Below the pieces are notes generated by a model that saw nothing but the letters and a program-made list of their open reading frames with translations, had not been told where the DNA came from and ran no database searches. 64,000 nt of DNA from Omphalotus guepiniiformis. Lineage: Eukaryota > Basidiomycota > Agaricomycetes > Agaricales > Omphalotaceae. The DNA is taken from positions 620,001-684,000 of the forward strand of contig JAQOOI010000058.1 of the NCBI GenBank assembly GCA_028554645.1, given 5' to 3'. Shown piece after piece: positions 23,168 to 33,153 of the stretch (positions are counted from its first letter, which is position 1; every line of letters starts with the position of its first letter). The translations under genes and the position numbers were made by a program.

Positions 23168-26100
23168 TCAATCAACAGATTTGTAGTAGATGGTCGACAC
23201 ATATTTTTCACGATATCTGTGAGTCACTGCGACCCCTAAAATTCCATTTTCGTTTTTGAACGTGCACAGATGTTGCAGGGTAGCACGGTTAGGTGGAGGT
23301 CTACGTACGTCCACGGTGCCCGCTGGCATTGTGTGTGTATGACTTTGAGTCGTTTCTGAGCCGTGCTCGTCTCTGGCTGGTTTCTTCCCCTCCCTGATTG
23401 AACGTCGTCGTGCTTCGCTAAGTTCGGATAGTTCAGATAGTTCGGACTCGGACGTTCGGTGGGAAAATTCAGCGCTCAAGGTTGGTTGTACGTCCTCCTG
23501 ATGTGAAGAGGTCGCTGTGTCCGATTCCAGAGATATTGGTGCACCGGCAGCAACAGAACGAAGCTGATCCTCATGTTGTAGTACATTTGGTTGTAGGTCA
23601 GAAACAACATCCTGTGGCTAAAGGCAGGAGTTTGTCAATAGATCACAATCATAAACGGAGGGCGGAGGAGGAGGGGGAGGAGAAAAATAATACGTACCAA
23701 ATTCGCATTCCTAGGCTTAGGGACCTCTGGCATTGGTTTCCTCACCGCTCGCTTTTCTTCTTCTGCAGCTGACCATATTGGGCTCGAGAAATTTGTTGGA
23801 CCACTGCCCGGTGAAAGCGTAGAGCTGGTCTCTTCCACAGTAACAGGCGTCACGGTTGAAAAGATAGTGCTTTCACGCGGGGCCGTCCCCATAGAAGGCT
23901 CTTGTATAGATGATGTTCCCCACGAAGGGCGCTGCTCAGGTATGATAGAACCAGAATCCACTGGCAATGGCTGCAATTCCTGCATGAGTTGATACGGAAT
24001 CCTGAACTGACTTGGGAGCTGGGGCGTTTGAGGTACCCCAGGCGAAAGGGAAGGCAAACTGTCAAGTTCCTGACTCGAACTCTCTGCAGCGGCCATATTC
24101 CGGATATCATCCAGGTATCTCTCCTCTAGATCCGTAGCTTCGACAAGCATGAGCGGGATCACAGAAGTCCATGAGGTACTTTCATCGTCATCCAGCCATG
24201 ATTCCGTGTAGTCTGACTGGTCGACAGATACAAGTTCCTCAGGCAGTCCTAGTGGCAATGTCGTCCTAATAGTGGATTGTGTACGATCTCGTTCGAACAG
24301 AGTCCTTGCTAAACGGAGACGACGAGGGAGTATACCATGTCGGCTTAAATTGAAGGAACTCGGGGACAGAGACAAAGCCGCGAGAATGCTGGGTTTATAT
24401 TGTGGGGAAGAAGTGGAAGCGATACTGCTGCTGCTAGGTTCAGCTTCAAAATCAGGCTGTGAAATTTGTGATAGTGCCGGGTATGGTATCAATGGTTGGT
24501 CATAGTGTTCAACGGGCGTCATCTCAGTGATTGGCATACTCTTCGTAGTAGCTTCATGCGGGTCGGACGTCTCCTCAGGCTCTGGGGCGACCCTCATCCC
24601 CGGTGGTCGTCCCGCCTTGCGCATTGGCCCACGTGTCTCTTCGTGTATTAGCAGCTTCTCTGAGTACGACTCCTCTGCAAGATGAGGTATATCTTCATAG
24701 CGTGATACCGTCACCAGACCTCGTTTCTCTTCATGCTCGAGAGTGTGTGCCGATTTCTCCCGTAATCTTTTTGAACTCGCATTCGACTCCATGCTGATAT
24801 CTGCCATGTTTAAAATAAAGTCGCTCCTTCGCAAACGTAATTTAAAGATGGGTAACGTCAGGCTCGGCTGTGCGTTAAGGAAAGAAAATGAGTCTTTTAA
24901 TGACGAGGCCTAGGAATATCGACTCACCATATCAACTGGCGGAGAATCATCTTCGTCATAGTCTTCGACCGTCAAGTCATCTTCCATGTCCGGGTATTCG
25001 GGAGGCCCATCGAACATGAATGAGGCTGAAGTAGAGATGAAGAAAATCGGGGACCTTGACTTCGTCACAGGAGCATCGGAGCCGGCGGCGGTATTATCAA
25101 TGTTTTCCAAATGAGCTCGTCCTAATAAGTTGTGTTGGATGCAATGAGTTCACCAAGAAACTTTGACGGATGATTGTGCTCACGATTTTCTGAGACTACT
25201 CTGAACTTGAGCGGTAACCTAGCGAGCAGGGTGTCTCGATCCGGCAGGTTTTGGTCAGTCTGTAAATTAGCTTGATCAGCAACTCTTGTCGACTATCCAG
25301 AGGAACAGAGAAAAAAGGCGAGTCAATCACTACGCATACCTCTTCGAGAAGAGACATCCATTCTTCATCGTGCGTCAACGCAACTTCGAGATCGTTGTCC
25401 TATATCTGCGTTCAAGCACTGAGCATGCTAACAACGTCACAATAGTATCTTACAGTTTTTAGCAGAAAGTCATTGATATCATTAGAAGGATGTATCATCT
25501 ACAATCCAGAAGTTAGCCACACCGAAGGGGAAAAGCTCTTCAGACTCATGTTTGAGTTTTCAAGTTCTGGAACATGGCTAGCAAGAACAGTACCATCATG
25601 ACGAGTGTTCGAATAGGCGCTCCGGGAACCATTTGAGAAGCTAGTATTCAACCCAAACGGAACATATCCGCCCATCCTCGATCGCATCAGATCTTCCGGC
25701 TCCAAATCTCCAACATCTTTAGCATTCACAACCACGCTAGCAAACGGGTTGGTAGGCTTCTCTCCAAGCGATATTCTGTATCCTCGAATGAAGAGACATT
25801 GATTCCTGACGGGTTCAGGTACACCGCCTGTGTCTGCATCAGCTACAGGCATCCGCACAGCGAGCGAATCGGGACCTGAACGAGTAGAGGTATCAATCAC
25901 ACTGTCTTCTATCCAGTAATACTTTTCGGACCACTTGAAATTCCGGGATTGCCTTTGTTGGGCTTGCGAACCAGTGCCACTACTCATGAGCGAGCTCCAT
26001 ATTGGGGACCACCATCGACGTCCGTTGGAACCAAGACTCGAATTCTCTGATCCCTGGTCTTCCGCCTGAACTGTAGCAGGATTTTGCTGAAAGCGCATGA

Positions 26101-27020
26101 TTATTTCTTCTCTGTCAGGATTCGAGAACGCCGCTACGCCCCAGCAGTTGGACTTATCGTAGCCTGTAACCAGATACAGAGCACCATTGGAAATTTGGCG
26201 GCCAAGGGTCTCATTTATGTACTTATACCAGCTAATGGCGTTCTGTTGTGCATAGGAAAGGAAGTCTCGATAGTTGTTCAAGTCCTTGGATAGACCCCCT
26301 TCTGGAACGACGAGAATTGCACCTCGAGGTGCAGAGGTGATGATTTTGTAACCTAAACCAGCGTTGCTGTTCAAGGATCCATGTAAATACCGTCAATCAC
26401 TAAAGTTTATGTGAGGCTCACTCTTGTAAGTTGGTTGAATCACGTCTAATCTTAGGATGACTGATCACAGCACCAGGTTTATGCTTCTCCTCAACCGTCC
26501 TACAGCGTGATGTCAACCCATCAAAACTCGCTGAGACTGTCGCCGTTGACTGAGTCCTAGTCAACGAATCCGAAAACGAGATTGGGATGAAACCCGGCGG
26601 TGTTCTTCCTCGATTGACTGGATGGTCGAACGGGAGAGTAATATTGAAGACATATTCGAATGATCCATCAATAGCCACAAAGCCCACGTCACCAATCTGC
26701 ACACCCGAGGCGTTGTATTCGGGCGGAAAATGAGATCCTTGAGGATCAGGTCTCCAAACTGGAAGTCCATTTTTCTTCACGAGAAGACTGTATACGTAGA
26801 TTTCGTGGCTAGCATAAGTTTCGCCATCAGGATGTGGCCGAATGTTAGTAAAGAATTCGGGGGGGCTGGGATCATTCAACGTCGATGGGGTTGTAGCGCC
26901 CACTGTTGGCATGCTGGTGCCATGAGACCCGGACACTGGGTCTGTATTAGCATTGATAACGAAGTTAGGCCCGCTGATGTGGAACTGCGACGCGTTCTTG
27001 AAAAGATGAGAAGATGCCAT
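23168..27020 (-). CDS. Large multi-exon orphan protein, basidiomycete type
   Basis: I recognise no named family. One gene is proposed because all exons join in phase: 27020-26422, 26366 to about 25574, 25498-25454, 25399-25340, 25259-25184, 25121-24928, 24867-23698 and 23611-23168, giving about 1126 residues. N-terminal part: repeated beta-rich blocks such as YVYSLLVKKNGLPVWRPDP and GALYLVTGYDKSNCWGVAAF. Middle: short exons encoding HPSNDINDFLLKT and LTHDEEWMSLLEE, then an acidic run (EDDLTVEDYDEDDSPPVDM). The C-terminal half is Ser/Pro/Glu-rich and probably disordered. No membrane segment is evident. Odd point: an in-frame TAG (25499-25501) precedes the third exon. A 75-base in-phase intron (donor GTTCCA) would remove it, but the donor is weak, so two genes split at that point remain possible. 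Confidence 0.65.
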
Positions 27021-27534
27021 GACCTTCGACCGTGCGCAGCGCTCATGGAATACAAAAAGAGACTTCGGTAGTAATTGGAAAGTGTTTTGGCGCGCACCAG
27101 GCGCGCGCCATCCATTGGGGAGGGCAGCTCGTGGTCATTGACATTTGTCAAGTTGTGGCGGAAGGAATACTCCCACGAATCCAAGCTCTAAATAGACTGT
27201 AGTTGCCGCATTTGGAACTTTCCGCCGCCGGCCGGCACCAACTTTCTTTCTGCTCATCCTCAACAGCCCTCAACGCGGAATACTAGGCTTGCGAGTCGTA
27301 GTCCGAGTGGAAATAAATATCAAATTAAACGCCGGCCTCAAGCTAGTACAGTTTGTCGATCCATTGAACTGCGAGCATGTACTGGTGGTGACATTGGAAC
27401 TTATTCCAAGACGAAAACATAAAAAATAACGCCTCCGATCTAGGATGAACTTTACAGAGGCAGACTGTTTTCAAGTATTTTGGGAGACAACTTCCATCCT
27501 ACCCCGTATATATGTCATCTGGCATTTACTCAAT
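27021..27534. other. Intergenic region upstream of the orphan gene
   Basis: About 500 bp containing the presumed promoter of the minus-strand orphan gene. Nothing else recognised. Confidence 0.35.
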
Positions 27535-28212
27535 TCAGAACATCGGATATATCATATACGCACATAGTAGGAGCAAAAAAAAACTCGGAGTCGTGCATAC
27601 ATCAATTCCCAGTATGAAGCCTACTTCACCTTCCGAGATTTCCGTCGCAACTTGTTTAATACCTTCCATCTCTTCTCTCCCAACCCCCATCTCCGTCCTC
27701 CAGTTCTCACGACTCACCCGCTCTTCATTCGCTGGATCTTCAGCCATCTCGATACCGTCAATATCAGCGTCTTACAGACAAGTCAGATTAGCGGGCCAAA
27801 AACACAGTGGCATTCGAATCAAAAATCACCTCTGTCAGCAATGCTCCAACAAATCGGCATTAGCAACCTGTTCTATCCTCGTCATTCCAGGTCCCGGGAG
27901 AGGCCAAAGAAAGAGGCTGAGTAAAATCGATCCTTCACCATCTACACGCATCCCACTTCTAGTCAGCTGCTGCAGAACCAATCGCGTTTCTTTATCACGC
28001 ATAGATCTTTCCGCAGCCTCAAATTGTAGTTCGAAATTATGAGCAACTTGCGAAGCACTTCCAGTTCGTTCAGCGGGAGATCTCAGGCCCCAATGGCAGA
28101 CAAGCTCGAAACAACGGCGGGCGTCTTGGTACGAAACCCATTCCCCGCTGCTTCGAACCTCTCCAAAGTCTCCTTCGACATTTCTCTGTAGACCTCTCAG
28201 ATCGAGCCTCTA
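27535..28212 (-). other. Degenerate or unresolved minus-strand coding region
   Basis: From about 28212 down to 27872 one minus-strand frame stays open for about 110 codons and reads like real protein (EGDFGEVRSSGEWVSYQDAR, then a charged helical stretch AAERSMRDKETRLVLQQL). It ends in a stop, with no start codon at its beginning. A second open piece (27747-27535) begins MAEDPANEERVSRENWRTEM. I could not join the two with phase-consistent splice sites. It may be a gene with introns I missed, or a decaying gene. No family assigned. Confidence 0.3.
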
Positions 28213-28549
28213 TCTTCGCATTAGCGAAGTCAGGCCCTGCGACGCATTCGTCAAGTTATAGCCAGGCAATCCTCTCACGAGTTCAAGCGGTCACACCACT
28301 TGAGTTTAGGCTAGTAATATGCAAGATTCAATAGACAGTAGTAGCTAGTCCCAAAGAGACAAAAAGGCAGAGAAAAAACCCGCCAGCTAGTCATTTTCGT
28401 CCCCCGTCCCCCGTCCCCCGAACGCTCTTCCCCAGCAAGAATCGTTTTTTCTGTTCGCGTGACGCTTTCAGATCATAGCAGGTCGGGTGGAAATCCAAGC
28501 ATCAAGCGGCTTCGCAATGCGACGCCACGAATAAATTTCCCGCAACAAC

Positions 28550-28960
28550 TCCATTGCGGCGTTCCCTCGATTCGAGGAAGTGAACGGCATCGTAACCCAA
28601 GTGCATTTAGGAGTTACGCTAGCAGACGTTCAGGCGCGACCCACACCTTCATCTTCTAGCATTGAACAGCACCCAGCCATCGGTGCAGCAGCTTTGCGGT
28701 GCCGCTCCCTCGACTCGGAGTTCAAGCAAGCGAACGGTGCCGTGGCACAAATGCATTTAGGATTTGGGCTGGCACACGTTCAAATGCGACATCTAGTGTT
28801 TTTGAACGCAGCGCCATGCAACGTTACCCAGCCATCGGTGCAGCAGAAACTAAAACGGCTTCAATTCATCTCGGGCGTCCCTTCGAGTCACGCAAGCAAG
28901 GGAACGACGGTGTGGCCAGTACAGCGTGACTTTCTGGTATATATTTTGTGGTCGGTAAAA
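28550..28960 (+). repeat. Imperfect direct repeats, spacing about 140-160 bp
   Basis: GCATTTAGGA followed by a GCTAGCAGACGTTCA/GCTGGCACACGTTCA block occurs at about 28602 and 28754. CAGCCATCGGTGCAGCAG occurs at about 28673 and 28831. A third decayed unit (CATCTCGGGCGTCCCTTCGA) is near 28866. A plus-strand open frame (28580-28981) spans the array but starts without ATG and is probably a by-product. Confidence 0.5.
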
Positions 28961-29104
28961 GCCTTCGTACCCGCAACCTGAGACGAAAACTGAAGAGGAC
29001 AACACCGTCATGAGTAGAACTACCCAACGTAAACCATCCAAGACTCACGCGTGCAACAACGAAACCTGTGTATATCATATCCAATTTACACCCTCGCGAA
29101 CACC

Positions 29105-29962
29105 TTACTCCTCCTTCTCCCTCCGAGTCTTCCCATAACCAGACCCAAACCCAGACGACCAAGCACCATCGACCACGACCGTACCCCCAGTCCCAAGCCG
29201 ACGCGCAGTCCTCAACACCACATAAACCAAATAGCAAAAACACACGAGAATCGTCAACACCGTGCCAGATTGAACCGCAAGCAAATCAGACTTTGTTCCA
29301 ACGGGATATAGAAGAGTTTCTGAGCGTGGGTCGATGGGTAGGGTAGGGCGGTAGTGGTGGGGTTTGGGTTTGGTAGAGGAGGAGGTAGAGGAGGAGAAGT
29401 CGGGGAATGAGGATGTATGGGGTGTTAGTGACCAGTGAGGAACTGTATGTAGTACACAATGGTGGTGTTTATGAGTGAGTGAGTGAGTGAGTGAGTGGAA
29501 AGGAGGACGAAGATGCATTGTACCTGGTTCTTCACATGCAATAAGAACTTCAGGCCACGGAACCTCCACTCCACGAACACCTTCTTCGTTCAATTCGCCA
29601 TACCGAACATGCATAGGAACCACAATTTCCTTCCTATATCTACCCTCCCAGGACCTCTCCTTCACTATCTCGGTCGTATCGATATGAAGCAACAAATAAC
29701 TCTCCGCATCATACCCAAGAGCAATAACAGGCAACTCCAAATTCCTCATCCCATAATGCTCAAATTCATACCCACCACTGACGCGGTAATTCTCCAATTC
29801 GTACGTATCAACAAAAACTTCGACTGGGAGGGTATAATGCACATAGAGGTCGCATCCGTATTCTTCGAGGAGTTGCGTCCAGTTCGTAGAGGAGATGTTT
29901 GTGTGGAATGTAGGATGAAATCCGTTGGAGTCGATTCTTGATGTGGTGGAAAGTAACGCCAT
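29105..29962 (-). CDS. PIG-X/Pbn1-type subunit of GPI mannosyltransferase I
   Basis: PIG-X (Pbn1 in yeast) is an ER membrane glycoprotein that stabilises the enzyme adding the first mannose to GPI anchors. Family features: NGFHPTFHT near the N-terminus, CDLYVHYTLPVEVFVDTYEL, GMRNLELPV, VPMHVRYGEL, and VEVPWPEVLIAC ending the lumenal domain. A single membrane segment lies near the C-terminus (TVLTILVCFCYLVYVVL) with a short tail. The frame is open throughout. An 81-base intron (29443-29523, GT-AG, in phase) is likely, because that stretch encodes a non-conserved SLTH repeat from a GAGT tetranucleotide run. With it removed the protein is 258 residues. Start ATG at 29962, 74 bp from the divergent Maf gene. 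Confidence 0.85.
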   Translation of the reverse strand: MALLSTTSRIDSNGFHPTFHTNISSTNWTQLLEEYGCDLYVHYTLPVEVFVDTYELENYRVSGGYEFEHYGMRNLELPVIALGYDAESYLLLHIDTTEIVKERSWEGRYRKEIVVPMHVRYGELNEEGVRGVEVPWPEVLIACEEPGTMHLRPPFHSLTHSLTHKHHHCVLHTVPHWSLTPHTSSFPDFSSSTSSSTKPKPHHYRPTLPIDPRSETLLYPVGTKSDLLAVQSGTVLTILVCFCYLVYVVLRTARRLGTGGTVVVDGAWSSGFGSGYGKTRREKEE

Positions 29963-30036
29963 GCGTACGCGTGGCTGTGCAAGTACCAGGGCCTTGAAGT
30001 CTTGACTTCACCTTCAACTTGATTGTAACTGACTTG
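29963..30036. promoter_or_regulatory. Very short bidirectional intergenic region, PIG-X and Maf
   Basis: Only 74 bp lie between the two divergent start codons. The promoters must overlap each other or the transcribed parts of the neighbours. Confidence 0.45.
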
Positions 30037-31178
30037 ATGTCGAAACAACAACACATCCTCGCGCATGCGCTACAAGTCCCAGCTATCAAGAAACTCACTG
30101 GAAAACGTATAGTTCTCGCATCTAATAGTCCAAGGCGGAAAGAAATACTTCAGACATATGTGAGTCCACATTGCTTGAGCAACTCGCTGACCATATGCAG
30201 CATTATGTATCGAAACGTATTGAAACGTATTCATTTCAGGGCCTCGCACCGGATATCATACCCTCGACATTCGAAGAAAATTTACCAGTTGGAGGGTTCG
30301 AAGATATACATGAATATCCTGTGTCTACGGCTACGCATAAAGCTATTGAAGTTTATGAGAGATTGGTAGAGCAGAATCCTGATGATGCGCCTGATTTGGT
30401 TATTGCTGGTACTGTCCTTTTCTTCATTGTTATACGATATCTGACTTACTTTACTGTTACCCTTCAAACCCCTCGTGTCGCGCCATTCAGCCGACACAGT
30501 AGTCCTAACACACATCCAACCAGCAACCTCAAACGTATCGTACTCGGTCCTGCCGGCAGCACCACAAGAGTTACTGGAGAAACCGAATGATAAGGAGGAT
30601 AATCTTAGGATGTTACTTGATTTGAATGGGGGAGTTTGTGAGGTTGTTACGGGTGTTACTGTCGGTGAGTCCCATTCGTACATTCGTATTTGAACCTGAG
30701 CCCCCCTGATATGATTCTCAGTATACCCAATCCTAACATCACCCGGATACGCAATCAAGTAAATATCTTTTACTTTACTCATCTCACTATCCCTTTCTCC
30801 TCATACTCACACTCTAATCACTCACCACACCCTTATTCCCTCCCACGCACGCACCTAGATCCATAGACGAACGCTCACTAGTCTACTTCGCCGATAACCC
30901 CACCCATCTCGTCAAAGCGTACGTCGAAAGTGGAGAAGGTATCGATAGAGCGGGTGGTTTTGCGATTCAGGCGAGTCATCCTTCTATTCCCTCCATTCCC
31001 TTCTTCCGTCGTTACTTTCCTTTCGCCTGACACCCTCTCCCTCTCACAGGGCCTCGGCGGCGTCCTAGTCCGTAAAATCGAAGGAGACTATAACAACGTA
31101 GTTGGGTTCCCCGCTGCGTCGTTTTTTAAGCTTTTGGATATGCTTGTTGATGAGGATCCGGATTTTTTGGAGGTTTAG
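30037..31178 (+). CDS. Maf-like nucleoside triphosphate pyrophosphatase
   Basis: Maf/ASMTL-domain enzymes hydrolyse non-canonical or modified nucleoside triphosphates (dTTP/UTP type and others) to monophosphate and pyrophosphate. Six exons (30037-30159, 30240-30408, 30491-30664, 30722-30758, 30859-30970, 31050-31178) give 247 residues, all in phase. Motifs in order: VLASNSPRRKEIL for substrate binding, STFEENL, AGADTVVL with the catalytic Asp, SIDERSLVYF, GEGIDRAGGFAIQGLGG, and NNVVGFP near the C-terminus. The last intron (30971-31049) begins with GC (GCGAGT) instead of GT. Start: ATG at 30037; the frame upstream starts with a non-ATG codon. Substrate preference cannot be read from the sequence. 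Confidence 0.93.
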
Positions 31179-31572
31179 AGTTACCTTAGGACAGTTGTTG
31201 TTGGGGTCGTAGGTGTGTATGCATTTTCTGAGATCCGTCATGGTGGAGGGGTTCGTTGACTTGACTTTGTTTGTTGAATAGACAGCCTGAAGGGAGGGCA
31301 GGGGAGTATTCCGATTCGGACTTTGTGAAGCCATTGCCATGAATGTATTTGTTTTTGGACTCGTGCGTTTATGAGACGTTGATCGTCGACTGAAAATCGA
31401 ACTTGTACTCGAGACCATTCGCCATTCGTGTAGTTGAAGTAATTGAAGTAATTGAAAGATGTACACAAACCGTGGCAACGGTGAATGTAATTGTGCTCAC
31501 TTAAATTACGAGCGATATGTAGACGATGCCTCCGCAATGCGCAATGCAGTAGATTCCAAAGCACACCTAAAA
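31179..31572. other. Convergent intergenic region
   Basis: About 390 bp between the 3' ends of the Maf and RING genes. No feature seen. Confidence 0.35.
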
Positions 31573-33048
31573 TCAAATCGAATAAACAGCCATAACTTTA
31601 ATCCCAACCACACCTCTCCCTTTCCCATCCCATCCGGGTATAACAGCTCTACAAACCGGACATTTTGCTTCATCACCTCTTCCTCCCCATGCTCCACCTC
31701 CACCTCCACCCCCCCACCCTCCACCCCAACCACCCCCACCTCCCGCACCTCCCCAAGCACCCCCACCCCCTCCCCCTCCCGCAACCCCCACCGCAACACC
31801 CATCGGACCAACAACAACACCCCCACCAGCTCTCCTCGCACCAGCTTTAACAGCACCGAAAAGACACTCCCCACAACATATATGCCCACAAGGAGTCATT
31901 GTTGCGTTTGTTGGGGGTGAGAAACAGATGGGACATGTGTAGGATGAGAGGAGGTGGGTTGTTGGTGGGGAGGTGGACGTGGACGTGGTGGTGGTGGTGG
32001 GAGGATGTGGTGAGGAAGGGGCGGAAGGGGTGGGTGTGGGTGTGGAGATGGCTTTTGCTTTGCCTTTGCCTTTTCCTTTTGGGTCGGAGGCGGCGGCGGC
32101 GGCGGGCGTAGGTTCGGGTTCGGGTTCGGGTTCGACGACGGGTGGTGCCGGTGCCGGTGTGCTTGGTGCTGCTACTAGTGCTGGAGTCAAAGTCGGAGTC
32201 GGACTCTGCACTGAAATTGAAACCGTCGAGGTCGACACGGGAGGCTACAACCACCAGCGGATTAGCTTTTGCAAGTAAAATGACCCGCAGGGCAACGCAA
32301 CGTAACGAACCTCTAGATCTTCTTCTACTCTCTTCTTCGGACGTTCATCTTCCCCATCCCCATCTCCATCTTCCACACTCTCTTCACCCCTTCGTCTCTT
32401 CAGGTTCATCGACTCAGAGGTCGAGGTCGAGGTCCCACCCTCATACTGTGCATACCCATACTCATGCTCAAACTCAGCATGCGGTACCGAACCCATTTCA
32501 AGTTGTCCAGCACTAGACGACCCAGCACTCGCACCTAACATCTCATCAATCTCCCTCGCGAACCCCAAATCCATTTCCAAATCCATCTCTAAATCCAAAT
32601 CCAAATCCCTACCCGTATCATTGTCAAACTCAAACTCATCCATATCCCCAGCGAAAGAATATCGACGTGACTTGTTCTTGTTGTTGTGGTTTTGAAAGCG
32701 TGGAAGGAGAGTCCTACAAGTCAAGGGTGTGGGTAGAGGCAAAGTACTTGTCGATATGTGCGCTTTTGATATATGCGCGTTTGACTGAGACGACGACGAT
32801 TCTGACGAGATGTCTTTGGGCATTCTATCATGTGCCACTGGGCGTAGTGACCCAAAGGGGAGTGTGTTACTAATCAAGGGAGTCTGCAAAAGATAGACGC
32901 TGGCGGCTGTACCCTCTACATCCATCTCCACAGATCTCCACCTTCTTCTCGAGACTCCACTTGCAGTTTCGTCCGTTGACATCCACCATCGACATCTACA
33001 TACTTGTATACTCACCTCCGAGGTGGGCATATCTGGCTCAATGTTCAT
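31573..33048 (-). CDS. RING-finger protein, Slx8-like, with a glycine-rich insertion in the RING
   Basis: Three exons are inferred: 33048-33016, 32883-32311 and 32244-31573 (425 residues). The N-terminal half is Ser/Asp/Glu-rich with a basic patch (LKRRRGEE, ERPKKR), probably disordered, followed by Pro/Thr runs. The C-terminal C3HC4 RING starts YTCPICFSPPTNATMTPCGHICCGECLF and ends CPVCRAVIPG. Overall layout resembles Slx8-type SUMO-targeted ubiquitin ligases, which act in nuclear genome maintenance; that assignment is inference. Between the sixth and seventh zinc ligands lies about 70 residues that are mostly Gly, with Ala and Trp (31660-31800), where RINGs normally have 10-20. The first intron is 132 bp, a multiple of three, so a longer unspliced form stays open. 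Convergent with Maf. Confidence 0.78.
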
Positions 33049-33153
33049 AAAAAAAGAAGATATCGACTGGCATTTCTTTCATCGCTGCAACGTCAACCGG
33101 TACCCAGGGCTTGGCGGGGACGCTATGTACCGTATGTACGCACACCGACATCC

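Noticed and set aside
28580..28981. Plus-strand 133-codon frame over the direct repeats
   Set aside because: Non-ATG start, and the frame simply follows the repeat; no family.
31899..32278. Plus-strand Trp/Val/Gly-rich frames
   Set aside because: They are the reverse of the Pro/Thr-rich coding DNA of the RING gene.
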